This document shows, in pieces, positions 1 to 12,601 of a stretch of 64,000 bases of DNA; within the stretch, counting starts at the first letter, position 1; each line of letters starts with the position of its first letter. Both the position numbers and the translations under genes were made by a program. The stretch is from Coriaria nepalensis (lineage: Eukaryota > Streptophyta > Magnoliopsida > Cucurbitales > Coriariaceae): the NCBI GenBank assembly GCA_027186245.1, contig CP114490.1, positions 8,812,501 to 8,876,500 of the forward strand, written 5' to 3'. The notes beneath the pieces are model-generated. The model saw nothing but the letters and a program-made list of their open reading frames with translations. It was not told the DNA's origin and did not search any database.

Positions 1-267
1 GTTACCTTCCAAGTAGTCCTAGGCCATATGAAAACAGTAAGCATCCTAACACTGGGCTGGCTCCTCTTTGATTCTGAGATGACAATGAAGAATATTCTGG
101 GAATGGCTCTTGTCATCATAGGCATGCTCATTTACAGTTGGGCATTCGAGGTTGAGAAAAAAACCAAGTCCTTGAATAATTCTCAAAGAAAGGGAAGTTT
201 ATCAGAAGAGGATCTCAAACTGTTGATGGACAGTTACGATCGGTTAAATTATCATTTTCATCCCTAA
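1..267 (+). CDS. Nucleotide-sugar transporter, C-terminal end (partial)
   Basis: The open frame begins before the window and runs to a TAA at 265-267. It carries the last two membrane segments and the cytosolic tail of a plant drug/metabolite-superfamily nucleotide-sugar transporter; the signature GHMKT followed by LTLGWLLFDS and the NI-GM-IGMLIYSWA segment fit best the Golgi UDP-rhamnose/UDP-galactose (URGT) type, which imports activated sugars for cell-wall synthesis. The usual FQVLGHMKT motif has one extra valine here (FQVVLGHMKT). The last residues (LNYHFHP) come from sequence that looks like transposon-type AT-rich spacer, so the normal tail may be cut or replaced. The subfamily is inferred from memory of family motifs; the upstream exons are not visible. 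Confidence 0.75.
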   Translation, partial: VTFQVVLGHMKTVSILTLGWLLFDSEMTMKNILGMALVIIGMLIYSWAFEVEKKTKSLNNSQRKGSLSEEDLKLLMDSYDRLNYHFHP

Positions 268-970
268 ATTTTCATTACTTATTTATTTTCGCCTCTAAAT
301 TTTTAAATAATTTAACTTCATCCTTAAAATTTTCAAAATATTTTATTTTGGTCACAAAAATCAAATTTATAAATGTAAAATTGAAACATAACATCTAAAA
401 TCTAACGAATATTAAAATTAAATCATCAAATTTCATAAACAATATTAATATCCTATAAAACTAATAATTATTTTAGCTTAATTCACGAATTTTCATTTAC
501 ATTTTTCTACTCACTTTTTCATTCCTTACGATTTCAAATCTGTATAACAACAGTTTTAATAATGGTATAAATGGTATTTTTGATGGTGTCAAGTGTTAAT
601 TATAGCTTTCATATAACTTCAAAAGTCAATTATATATTTAAGAACTAAATTAAACCATTTAAAAGTTCAGAAAAAAAAAATTAGCAACAAAGTAAAAATT
701 TCGTAATGAAAATTATAATTAAGCCAATTATAATCCAAGCCAGCAAAAGATTCAAAATCTATGTATGAATATATTAATGACACAAAGAGAAGTCCCATCT
801 ATTAGAACCGCATTCATGGGCTCAGTTTCGTAATGTTTGTAACTTTTAACAACAAATTACAAAGCCAAAGTTTAAATTCAATGACTTTCCCCTTTTCCAC
901 ATCCCCATCAATATAAGATAAGATTTCTTGTACAAAAGGAAAAAAATCAAAATAAAAAATAAGAATCAGA
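268..970. other. AT-rich spacer with MULE-terminus-like sequence
   Basis: No gene seen. The first 150 bases are made of repeats of the type CCTAAATTTTCA and CTAAATTTTTAAATAATT, a composition common at the termini of plant Mutator-like elements. They start inside the last codons of the transporter frame. The rest is plain AT-rich sequence leading to the 3' end of the convergent histone deacetylase gene. Confidence 0.4.
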
Positions 971-3900
971 TTACGGGTTCATTGGATCATCCGGCTTATT
1001 TATGGTGTCCTCGAGTTTGACACTCACTTCATCCATTGGCACAGAACTCGTATCTAGAGCCTAAAAGTACAATTTTCAAACAAAGAAAGTAATTATACAT
1101 ATAAAGAGTGTATTAGATGGGCATATACAGGTATGTGCTTGACATAATACTTAATTTCACACCTTTGCAGATGTTGTCTCGGCTGCGGTTTTGTCATAGA
1201 TTCTAGAATTCTCTGCAGTTCCTTCCTGTGAAAGTGATAAAACTGTAGTTAGATCATACAATAGAGAGAACAGAACTGGTCTAATCTGGTATCAGAAAAA
1301 ACATATAAGGAAATAGCACAATTGAAAGATGTCATCAGTGATCAAAAAGTAAAGTGAACGGCAATATCTGATGCTAATAAGGAGTGCAATGATTAATTGA
1401 TTTAATTAGAGCCGAAGAATATTAGGTTTGCTAAATCCAGTCTTAACCTTTTTCTCTCATGTACCTAATATACAACATTTTCTTCCAAATCATAACGTTT
1501 TTTGTTCTGTAATGAGATATTCTAGAAGGTAAAAATTGACTAGATATCACCACAACAGCTTTATGCAGTCTAATATATTTATTTTGGAGCTGTTCTAGCT
1601 AATTGCTACACCCAGATGGATAAAAAATATAATAATAAAAGAAAAAATAAAAAGAAGAAGAAAAAGCCAGGGCTGCATACCTGATCTTTGGGTTCAGCAG
1701 GTTCAATTAGTTCTCTTTTTACTCTGCCTGGTAGAAGCTTTCTGTATAAAATACCAAGTTAGTAAATTGGAAGATGAAGTTACTATTCATCGAGAAAGGA
1801 ATGGGGGAGAGGAAAAAAAATCAAATACCGTTCTTCATCAATTTCCATGTCAGAATCTGGGTCCCATCTCCTATCTCTATCTTCTTCATCTTCATCCGCC
1901 TGCATTATTTGACAGCCAAACAAGAAAATGAATCGACTAGAACAAAATGATTGAATCATCTCAACTAGATGTCTGACTTTAAACTACTTTAAACTAGTGT
2001 TGAGTGCAAAACAGAAAATAGATCTTCATAGGCAGGAGTGCAGATTTTCCTTTTTAGTATCAATACGTATTCCTGCTCCTTAATAAAGGCTTGTCTAGAT
2101 TAAAAACGAAATACTGATGCTTATTACATCTTGGGGAAAAGTTTAAAGTCATCAGTAAATTTTGATGCTACCCACATGTTGGCTAAGGGGTGGAGCAAGA
2201 AAATTGGTTTAGGGTGGAGAAAACTTTGAAGTCTTCATAAATTGTTTTTCTTTAACAAAAGCTAAGGGGTATATAGTAGGAAAACCGTAAGTTGTGTACA
2301 ACATATTGAATAGAACAAAATTATGTGCCAAATCGTTGTTACAACATGAAAAAGTACACTAGTCTTAACCATCTGGATAAGCAATTGAATCTAAAATGTT
2401 AGTAAACTAGATCTTGCTAAGATTATGTGGGACCTAAGTGCAATTTAATTCAGAATTTGTATGCCTGAACTAGACTAGTTTTACGAAATGAACATAGTGT
2501 ACAGCTCAAGAAGAACATACCTCCGGAAGTTGAGTATCAGGAGGCCTTTCCTGAAATTGAACACTAGGCGCATGTTGAAGCTTTGATAGATAGTCAAGAA
2601 GCTTTGAGCGTATTTCTTCCAACAATTGCCGAGAATTCTTATTCTCCATGTTACTAGGAGCTACATGAAGCGTATAATCGGGACCAAAATACTCATAATA
2701 CTCGTGTTGTGGCATCTTGTCATCAACTTCCATCCCGAGCGCAACTCCTGTCTGCCTTACACGTAACAAATTATGAGATTTAATAGTTAATTCAGGATTT
2801 ATATGGAAGAGCTTATTTGCACCTAAAAGACATTTTGGATCTCAGAATGTCATTACACAAACGAGTACAGCCAAATGACTTCTATAAAAGAAATTTAATT
2901 TTCTACTTTTTCTCGAACACTTACAAGACCTACTTCAAATTTGTCCAGTTTACCCTAAATGCCATTCTAATAAGCTCTTTCAAATGGAATCATAGTCATC
3001 ATCAAGAAGAGAATGTAAGATATAAAGAACAAAGCTCATACCTCATAACACCAACATCTAGCAACATTTCGTATAGTATAGCCACCGCCACCCAGAAGTA
3101 ACAGTGGTACATTGAACGATCTCATATATCGAACACACTCTGCATGACCTTTTATTGAAAGATTGAAGCATCCAAGCCTATCCCCGGATAAAGAATCTGC
3201 CCCACATTGGAGGACCACGGCTCCAGGCTTGAAAACTTCCATGACCTTTCCAATTATGGGCTTAAACAAATAATGGTAGCTCTCGTCGTCAATTCCATCA
3301 TCTAATGGAACATTAAGGGAGTAGTACTTTCCTTTTCCGTATCCAATATCCTGTATATCCCCAGTTCCAGGAAAATAATCTCCAAATTTGTGGAATGAAA
3401 CAGTCATGACCCTGTCAGTTGTGTAAAATGCCTCTTCTACACCATCTCCATGGTGGATATCTATATCTACATATAAAACACGCTGCAACACGGTAAATAA
3501 AATAGAAAGCTCAGTTAGCATATATAGTATCAAAAGACTACAACATATCTAAATAAGGCCCAGTTTGCCAAAACATTTAAAAGACTCCATGTGGATTTAA
3601 TTTATTAAATTCCCAACCCCATAAATATATACATTACATCAATCTAAATCTAATCTTATAATAAAATCCAGTTTCAAGAATCCAGATCTAAAACCACAAA
3701 GCCAAACTGATCTGTTCAATGTTTGACACTGTAATTTAAGAAAATTTTGAATTTGTGGAAATGACCTCTTACAGTGCATTTGGGTTTATATTTGAAACTG
3801 AAATTTTGGTAAAGTAGATTTCTGACAAACTGTCTTTTCATTTTCTGACAGGTAACCTAATTTCAATTGGTTGAGTAATTGAAATAATTATAGTTTGTGA

Positions 3901-4634
3901 ACCAAACTAATATTATAAGTTGTAACCTTTGTTAAATGGTGAGATCAATTATATCTTGCATTTGAACAAACTAGAATTTTGGAGGCTCGACTATAGTTTT
4001 GATCCAGACTGCCATTTTGAAATGGCGAACCAAATGAAGCATAAAGAAAGAAGCGCACTTATTAATGAAATAATAGAAAATGACTTATCAAGTATACACA
4101 AACCTCATAATGTTTAAGCAGCTCCAAGATAGACAACACAATATCATTGACATAGCAAAACCCAGAGGCTTCACACTTCTTAGCATGATGTAACCCACCG
4201 GCCCAATTAACGGCAATATCACAAAGCTTATGATTCAGCTTAACAGCTCCACCCACGGACCCACCAGCATAAGTTTGACAGAAAGAGTAAAGACCATCAA
4301 AAACTGGACAATCTTCCCCAACATTGAACCGCTTGAGTTGTCTTAACTGATCTTGTTGTGTTTCAGGTGTTATGCTTCTAAGGAAATTCACATAATCATC
4401 AGCATGGAATCGGCAAAGATCCCTGTCTCTGGCCGGAAAGGGCTTAAGGACCTGCATATGTTGAAGTAATCCATAATGGGCCAGAAGGGCATGGGTCATA
4501 CGGATTCTATGTGGTTTCATGGGATGACCTTGGCCATAATAGTAATTTCCCACTTCCGGGTCATAGAAATAGCACACTTTTCTCTTAACTCCATCTGTTC
4601 CAGAAGAAGGTAAGGAATTGCCTCCAGTTTCCAT
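971..4634 (-). CDS. HDA19: Histone deacetylase, RPD3/HDA1 class I, HDA19 type
   Basis: A zinc-dependent deacetylase that removes acetyl groups from histone lysines in nuclear co-repressor complexes. Coding exons on the minus strand: 4104-4634, 3042-3482, 2521-2751, 1829-1899, 1681-1741, 1163-1225 and 971-1060; all joints are GT-AG and keep frame, giving 495 aa (Arabidopsis HDA19 is about 501). The start METGG matches the family (MDTGG in Arabidopsis); an upstream in-frame TTG at 4665-4667 is not used. Visible signatures: [16 protein letters not shown] (residues 31-46), the catalytic GGLHHAKK with the His pair at 149-150, the zinc-site DIDIHHGDG (183-191) and [14 protein letters not shown]. 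The acidic C-terminal tail with [11 protein letters not shown] is HDA19-like and unlike HDA6. The gene is intact. Confidence 0.96.
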
Positions 4635-4690
4635 GCTGTTAGTTTTAGTTCCGTTTAGGCTCTTCAACGGAAAACCCTAAAGGGAGATTA

Positions 4691-5120
4691 CCTAAAATGA
4701 ATACCAAAGAGAAGAGTAGCATGAAAAAAATGGCATGAGAAGGTAAAAATCCTAATCAAAACTGAAAATCCATTAGTTATTGTTCATCTGACAGTATATA
4801 GAAATTGAACAAACCTAGAAACAGTCATAAAATCTACTCTCTTTTTCAACTCATTAAGCTGAGCGGATTCTGATTCTGGGTCAAGAAAAATGTGAGATCG
4901 AAGATTGAAAAAAGAAACAAAATTTTTCCACTTTGAGCTACTAAAGAAGATCATATATTTCGTTTAGAGATACGATAAGCGAGTAGAGTTCTATGTAAAT
5001 AAATGTTCGCAGACAGTAGCAAGCGAATGATGAAAAGCTTCGCGAAATTACTTAGAAAATAACGCTAGCTTCATTGCCTGAAAACATAGATTATTTATAA
5101 CATTCATACATATTATATAT

Positions 5121-5181
<61 letters not shown>

Positions 5182-5285
5182 AGAGGGTACCTGACAACCT
5201 TTGCAAAATCAGCTCCTAAATCCCAACTGTTTCTCAAACGTTGGGAAGAAGGAGAAAGAGACCAAATTCTAAGTCTCTTTTCAGC
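4691..5285 (-). promoter_or_regulatory. HDA19 leader with probable 5' UTR intron
   Basis: On the minus strand a leader exon from about 5285 ends at 5191 (TTGTCAG before GTACCC), and an acceptor (TCATTTTAG) at 4692 leads into 4690-4635 just before the start codon. This gives a leader intron of about 500 bases. A CT-rich microsatellite begins roughly ten bases inside its donor. Leader introns are common in plant chromatin genes and often raise expression. The transcription start is not identified; this is inferred from splice-site pattern only. Confidence 0.5.
5121..5180. repeat. Compound (AC)n(AG)n microsatellite
   Basis: About 60 bases of AC then AG dinucleotides on the plus strand, lying inside the HDA19 leader intron, so transcribed as CT/GT repeats close to the donor site. 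GA/CT tracts of this kind are known targets of plant GAGA-binding (BPC) proteins. The length is likely to vary between individuals. Confidence 0.95.
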
Positions 5286-5289
5286 TTAT

Positions 5290-7215
5290 ACTAATGGACT
5301 TAATTGACTTGGCCCATAAATGAAAAAAAAAAATCCAAAAAGAGGGAATTTGAGAAAATATCCTTCCTTCCGGGTTAGGTGCATTTTGAATAACATCCTA
5401 TTTTAAGAATTTTAGTAAACAACCTTTCAAATAGATATTATTCGGGTAAACAAAAAATAAATAATTTAGAAAGAGGACTGTTCATTTTCACTCTCTTTCA
5501 AACTTTATACATCAAAACTCATTTTTGCTAAAATCGATTGACGGAAATTTTTTCTAGAACACGAACTACTCTTTGCCTAATACAATTTCGATTACAAAAT
5601 TTAGAAATGTCACCAATGAATCTAACTTAAAATCAGCGAAATGTATGCCACAAGGTGTACAAAAAGACAGAGGTTCCACTATTTAGCATGTCAATAATCC
5701 CACCACACTTGAACTTCACCATAATGTTTTGCTCCAGATGATTCATGAATGCATCGTCGTGCTTGAATGTAAGAACTCAGTACAACCTTTATAATTCTCC
5801 TCGATCGATCTAATACGAATACCAAATCGTGGTCATAAGGGATCTTCTTCTGCAACTTTTTCATAAACCAATTTTATGATGCATTGTTCTCTGAGTCAAC
5901 TATTAAGACTGTATGTCTATCAAGTCAATCGAATTTTGACTCGATGAAGTAAATACTTTATAGCATACTATTTTTATGCAAATATTAGTAAGATATTATT
6001 TATTATCATTAATGAAAGTTAATTACTATTTATTATGTTTATTGATTTTGTTGGAATTAATATTATATATTCTATATATGTATATCATGATATAGTCCAG
6101 TATCTTAAATTATGCACTCTTGAGACTATGGTAGAGGTCATGCTAGTAGAGATTTGAGTCGCTAAAAACTCTTAAGATATAAACGGTTTATTGTCATACA
6201 ATCTCGAGAATAAACATCAATTGATCTTGATAGACAATCATGTAGTTCATCAACTAATTGTTAGGATGGTCGATTTCATGGCCAGTGGTGTTAGTGAAAT
6301 ACCATGATGATTGCATGAATGCTTAATAGAGATTGAGGGTGTTGAATATGACACTTAGATAATTATCAGTGGTAATTAATAATGAATGTTAATTAGAATT
6401 ATCTAGCGAGTATTTTGTACGTGATCCTCCGACTTCAGACACCATGGTTTCCTTGAGTACGGGACTTTATATTTTGACATTATTCCTATTAGCCCTAGCT
6501 ATGGGTGAATACGGGGTGAATCATTGAGTATGAAGTGTTATGCGAGAATGATTATTTGGAACAAGGTCCTATGGATTATATACTTAATTTAACAATGAAT
6601 CTTTGTAAAGTAGTATAGTTTGAAGAAGGTTTCTGCAAATTCATTGTCGATATTCAATAAATGTATGATCATCTATATGATTTGTCTATTAGGGTTTAAT
6701 AAAGTGCCCTAGGACAAATCGGAATATTGGCGAGATGGAAAAATTGATATTATAAGTATACGATGGTCACAAATAGTTTTTTTCGGAAGATGGTACTTCT
6801 CATCTCCTGAGTAGTTTTGACACTTTGTTAGAAGTCGATCTATAATTGAAGATTTAAAATTATTTAATCATGAGATGATTAAGTTAAATATTAAATTTAA
6901 AAGTTTGTTTTAAATTAAACGAATTCAATTTAGAATTAAATAAAATCATATAGGTGTTTATGAAATCATTATGCCGGCATAATATAGAACATAATCGGTC
7001 ACATATATAAGGTTCGTAATAATTCAGTTAAAGTTTTAATCGGAGAAAAATAAAAAAACTAACCAAAACAATTTTACGCACAAAATGGTATTTTGACTTA
7101 TATTTTGACTACAAAGACAAAATGATAATTATTAATTTAATGTCAGAAAATTATGTTAGTATAACTAATTGTACTATTAAATTAATTAGAAATTAATTAA
7201 AAAATCCGAGCAAGC
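5290..7215. other. Gene-free AT-rich spacer
   Basis: No open frame longer than background and no recognised domain. It holds old repetitive-looking DNA (for example around 6080-6560) that I cannot assign to a family. Confidence 0.5.
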
Positions 7216-7219
7216 AAAT

Positions 7220-8080
7220 CTTAAATCTTACACACTAGGCCCTAAGCATAAATCCGATAATTAAACTCTAAACTTAAACCATAAACCATAAACACTAACC
7301 ATAAATCCGAGAATGTATACCTTAAATCTTAAACCATAATCTTATAATATAAACCATAAATCCTAAACACTAAACTATAAATTAAAAACCCTAAATATTA
7401 AACCGTAAATCTTAAACCCGAGTCCTATAATGCAAACCCTAAACCCCAAGAAACACCAAATATAAAAAAGACCATTATGTCCTAGATTTCAGATTGAACA
7501 AATAGTCCAATATTTCGGACTGTTTGTTCAGTTTGAAATAGGATAGAATGGTCTTTTTGTTATTTTTAAATATTTATGCGTTTGTTTAATACATGATGTT
7601 TATTATATTAGTTCACTATCTTTTATATACAATATTAATTAAAATGGAAGGGTCAAAGTGATATTTCAATTAATGGTTAGAATTTAGGATTTAGTGGTTA
7701 AAGTCTGTAGTTTAAGGGTTTCAAGTATAAGTATTAAAGGTTAGGGCTTGATGTCTAAGGTTTAAACCCTAAATACTAAATCATAAATCTGAGCATTTAA
7801 ATCTTAATTCTTAAACACTAAATCTTAAACCCAAAAGCATTGTTTCCCAAACCCTAAACTTAACCATTAAACCCTAAACTTAGACCCTAAATCCTAAACT
7901 ATAAATGCTAAATATAAATCCGCGAATGTAAACCTTAAATCTTAAACCATAATCTTATCATATAAACTCTAAACCCTTAAGCATAAACTATAAAAAATAA
8001 ATTGTAAATCTTAAACCCTGGTCCTATAATATAAACCCTAAATCCTAAGAAATACTAAATAAATAAATATAAATAAAAAC
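7220..8080. repeat. Degenerate telomere-like repeat block with direct and inverted copies
   Basis: Long runs of variants of CCCTAAA/ACCATAAA/ATCCTAAA. The block at about 7240-7465 is repeated directly at about 7870-8075 (shared landmarks: ATCCGAGAATGTA/ATCCGCGAATGTA, CCATAATCTTAT, GTCCTATAAT, CCTAAGAAA). Between them, about 7675-7765 reads in the opposite TTTAGGG sense. An imperfect hairpin lies at 7465-7560. This is an interstitial telomere-like patchwork, not a functional telomere. Confidence 0.8.
7465..7560. repeat. Imperfect hairpin, about 45-bp arms
   Basis: Arm one at 7465-7508 (AAAGACCATTATGTCC ... GAACAAATAGTCC) and arm two at 7516-7560 (GGACTGTTTGTTC ... ATAGAATGGTCTTTTT) pair with few mismatches around a short loop. 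It sits at the centre of the telomere-like block. It could be a miniature foldback element or a by-product of the inverted duplication. Confidence 0.75.
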
Positions 8081-8289
8081 TAGATTTCAAACCCGTTTTC
8101 TAATTTAGGATCTCATACTGTGATACCGGTCAAAGATTTCAGATAGTAACTCTTAGAAAAATAAAAGTATGAAACTTCTTGCTAAAGACATGAATATGAA
8201 ACATAAAAACTCTTACAATAATAATTTATAACAATAAATATAACAATTCTTATAATACTATAAAACATGAACTAATAAAAAAAGGTTCA

Positions 8290-10850
8290 TGAAGTGTTTT
8301 CAACGAGTGATGGTGGAACCGGGTTCCAACAAGTCTTCCTATTATGTATAAGACTACCATAATTGCCATATTTTCTTATCTTCAGTGTAAGTTCCTTAGT
8401 TGGAAGTATACATTTATTTTTTGGTCTTCTACTTTGTTTATACATGATAGGTGGTAGAACCATAATTGATTGGTTCCCACTCGCTAATCGGTGGTACATG
8501 ATAAATTGATTTTTCATATGTGACCCTCTAACTTTGAGTGGAGTATAATGGATCATATAATGAGTACACATTCACACTTGTAGACCTCGCAACTACTACG
8601 ACATGTGAACACGAAATTGTATCCCAGTCAAACACCCTATATGTGCAACTCTTTCCTTAAGTTGACAACACTAGTAGTACCCAGGCACTTTAAACATAGA
8701 ACCGTTCATACTATTAACCTTCATTTTCAATGATTCATCATATCTTTTTCTAAGCAGTTCAATACCTTAGGAGTGCATCGCTTGGTATGTTGGTTGGCTA
8801 TATATCTTCGAGTATTGAACAAAGTCATCATCCATCTTCCTAGTACTATCGAGCAAGCCTACATTAGATATTTATGTGTATCCTTCAACGTAGTGTTATG
8901 GGACTTGAAATTATTATTTGTCATGAGTTGTATTTAAGACCCTAGAAATGAGCTCAAACCAATGTTCAAAACCAATATCCTCAATATACGTTGTCACACT
9001 AGGATGTGATGCTATGATCTCATTAAAGTATTTGTTGAATTCTTGTAGCCTATATGCATTGGCTACCATCTTGAATAGAGAGACCATTCTACCACTCCTG
9101 AATCTCGACTTAATATTTTACTCGGCACCATGTTTTGAATTCAGGTAAATACTTTGAACAATATATTTAATATTCTGTGATCGATCTGAAACAAACATCA
9201 AATTGAGAACATCATGTATCTTTTCTCAAAGCCTAGTCAAGAACTAAAGTCTAGGATACTTCATTCTCTAAGTTGACTATAGCCCATGCTAATAGAGTTA
9301 CTTGTTACCATCCTGTGTAGTTGTGGGTAGAAGCATACCCTTATATTTATACTTCGAAATGGTCTCATCAATACAAATAACTTTTTTATGAACTAAAACT
9401 CCTTAATGGATGCCATAAAAGTCATGAAATAATAAAGAAACCTTTCTTCTTCATTGTCAAAAGTGTAGTTACAGTCTCCGGATTTACCACTTTCATCACA
9501 GTAGAGTAACGTGGCAACCTTGCTTAGTTCTCCTCGGTCGTACCCCAAATAAGATTATATGAAATAGGCTTTGCTTTTCATGCCTTCCTGTAAATAATAT
9601 TACGGGCTAAAGTTCTAATCATTATTGGGTTAGGACCCTCATTACTCTCACTATAACTATTCATCACATGTCGTCCAATTACCCATGCGGATGCTTGTCG
9701 ATATTTATTATTGAAAAAGTCAAAGTTACATGCGTGTTGATCTTTATAAGTTCGAATTTTATTATTGAAAAAAAATCAAAGTTACATGTGTGTTGATCTT
9801 TATAAGTTCGAATTCGGAAAAATAACAATCTTTCTTTCTCGTAACACATAGCATCTACTTGTTGTAATTTGGATCTATACAACTGACAACATATGTAGTC
9901 TTACTTGACTTCTTCACTGTGAATTCAAAATTCCATCGAACTGTATGCATCTGTAGACTAATCTTTAGGTAGTTCTTTAATAGAAAAAAAATGAGTGAAG
10001 AAGCAATCGAGGTAAATTACTTCCAATGCCCAAAAAAATTAATACTTGATACCCTGGGTTGAGTAGCGATAGGAAAAATATTGGCATAATTATCAACGTG
10101 ATCTTCAATTCATTTTTTGGTTATAGTAAAACAGGGGCAACAAGTCATGAATATGTATCAGATCCAGATTCTCTGAAGCAGATAAAAGATCAAGTATATA
10201 AAATGTAAGTACTTTAAAAAAATAATTCTGGAACAAACGAAAATTATGATTCATTTAATTGTTGTGATTATTACCATATTCTTCCTCCGTTCTTCCACCT
10301 CCGTCATCTTCAACCTCATCTTCAATCTCATCCTCATTTTCTTAGTCATCCTTAACCTCAAGCTTAACTACATTCTCTCCACATGCACATTCAGTCTGTC
10401 ATTTAGATATCCATCACTACCATCATCATAACTCTTAAAATCATCATTTTCATCATTACCAAGATCGGGTACTTGACGTTGCTCTCGAACATGCATAGCA
10501 CTTCTACCCTTTAGAATCAACGTCACATGCAGTGGAGATGAATTTCTTGAATGAGTATGGACTAAAAATGACTTCACATTTATGTCATTTTCTATAATAA
10601 TATATCAGATGATTGATTGATGAGAATAGCGGCTTGTATGCTATTGTCATACCAAATTCATTAGGATCAATATGAATAATATAATATTATAGATGACCTC
10701 TAACAACTCACTAAAACTGATATTTGTTTCAACCGCAATGCCCTTTTGTCTTTGTGAGCCTTTTGGAATCCAATATTTTGATCGTTTTGAGGTCTTATCA
10801 TCCTTCCATTCCCCATTAAAGCATGCAGCTATGAATATAGATAACGTCAT
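8290..10850 (-). mobile_element. Mutator-like (MuDR) transposase remnant, copy 1
   Basis: Conceptual translation of the minus strand, across many stops and frameshifts, follows a plant MuDR transposase. The N-terminal part has YFMTFMASI then VICIDET-(S)-KYKYKGMLL near 9310-9470, matching the family's VVDGTFLKGKYKG with the first catalytic Asp. The C-terminal part at 8320-8470 has RRPKNK ... YGNYGS-IHNRKTC, a decayed zinc knuckle (normally CxxCxxxGHNRRTC). The region 8560-8900 aligns base for base with 31730-32100, a second relative. No terminal inverted repeats were found. Inactive. Confidence 0.8.
9706..9817. repeat. 56-bp tandem duplication inside the MULE remnant
   Basis: The stretch from TTATTATTGAAAAA through CAAAGTTACATG and GATCTTTATAAGTTCG occurs twice, 56 bases apart (CAAAGTTACA at 9721 and 9777), with only a few differences. 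Confidence 0.85.
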
Positions 10851-12550
10851 TCCTAAAAAATAAATAATTTGAGATCATCATATTAACCTGAAAAAAATTC
10901 TAATTTTGAACAAGAAAGAAAAAGAAAAAAAAAAGGTATAGACTGAGCTTTGAACCGTAATTAATTTCGGTCCAAGATTTTAGACCAAATTGATCTAGTG
11001 TTTTAGTCCATCACCGGGTCGAGATCTTGAGGTATGTGTATACCTCATTAAAGACAAAGTAAAAAAAAGAAAAGAAAATGAGAACACATACATCCGAACT
11101 TCCAATGATGATGCTCGAATATGTCGGAACAACGATGCTTCTTCTTCTTTGATGAAGGACAATGTATATATCCTTCTTCTCCCATGAAGAATCGAGCAAA
11201 AATTAGAATAATGGGAGCAAACCGAAACAATAGGAGCAAGTCAGTTTTTTTAGTGTGTTTTTTCTGAAAAACAAAAGGTAGGTGATTTTTTTATGCTTTT
11301 TTCTTTGTTGAAAATGGTAGAGATGAGGGTAGGAGTATAATTTCATATTTTTTGTATTAAATAATAATAAATAAAATGAGGAAAAAGATCATATATCAAA
11401 AGAAATCAAAATAAATTTATCCTCAAAAAGAATAATTAACATAAAGTCATATATAATCATCCGATCTCATTAAATATATTAAAATAATATTTTAATAAAC
11501 TAATATTATATTAATATATTTAATAAAATTAGACAATCTTAATTAAATTTTATTCTTTCAATTTAAATTTTAACCGTAAATCAAATTTACTGAATCGAAT
11601 TACATCGAAAATTTATTCAAACAAACCTTTTGAAAAAAAGTGAATAAAATGTAATCGGCAGTTGGTTTCAACACGTGGACGTCAGTCGCCATAAATTTCG
11701 ATGAAGTAAAAGAGGAAATTAATTAATAAAGAGAAAAAGAGGTGAGAAGAAATTTAATGTAATTTCATCTTTTTCCTCAATAGAAGGGAAGTCTAGAGCC
11801 ACAGAAGAAAAGTGAGATGGGGTTGTTTTGCTGTTCCAAACCTGAACACACGTGCATTGATGTAACGGATGGAGCTTTCTTGTGGCTCCCCTTCCTTCTA
11901 CGTATTCCTTCTCTTCATCATCCCACTAAACCGCCGTACCCCATTTCCATGGTAATAACTCTCACTTAAAACAGATCTTTCTAGTTTTTCACTACATGAA
12001 CATTTAATTCAGAAAAATAACATGGTGGACTATCTCTCCTCTCTACTCTAGTGAGAAGTGCTGTCTGTTACCTGCCCACTTCAAAATTGGGAGAAAATCT
12101 AGTAAAAAAATAGATTTCTGGTTTTTGTTTCAGAAATAGACAAAGTCAAAATTTAATGCTTTTGGGAGGGAGATTCTATCACCAGACTGGGCGTTTTCTG
12201 GCCTCACAAAAACCTTTCACATGTCCCCACCTTCCATTTTCTCATTAATTTCTCAAACCCCACAAGCAAAATTTTTGGGTTATTTTTCAACAAAATCAAT
12301 AAATCTCCTTGTTCTATCTAATCCGTGAAACCAATCTTTATTTTTATCTTTACTTTTATTTTAACCAAAACAAAGATTGTCATTAAAATATTTATTTTTT
12401 TATATTTATTTTTTTAAATCACAGTGCATGGGGATATCTGGGACAGTTGGGACTGGCATATTTATTAGTCCCTAAAAAGAAGGAAAAAAAAAAGAACCTG
12501 CCATTATCTTCTACTATATGTTCTCTTCCTCAAAGTGGATAACTCAGAGG
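10851..12550. other. Spacer and upstream region of the phototropin gene
   Basis: No gene recognised. The first part is AT-rich; from about 11800 the composition becomes less extreme as it approaches the phototropin leader. Promoter elements are probably here but none can be fixed from sequence alone. Confidence 0.4.

Positions 12551-12551
<1 letters not shown>

Positions 12552-12598
<47 letters not shown>
12552..12598. repeat. (ATAG)n(AG)n microsatellite in the PHOT2 leader region
   Basis: Repeats of GATA/TAGA followed directly by an AG dinucleotide run. It lies about 640 bases before the phototropin start codon, in or just upstream of the transcribed leader. Confidence 0.95.

Positions 12599-12601
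<3 letters not shown>

Noticed and set aside
4635..4667. Upstream in-frame extension of HDA19 from a TTG codon
   Set aside because: TTG is not a likely plant start and METGG at 4634 matches the conserved HDA19 start.
7220..8080. True telomere or CRISPR-like array
   Set aside because: Units are too degenerate and change orientation; no regular repeat-spacer pattern. No CRISPR array exists anywhere in the window.
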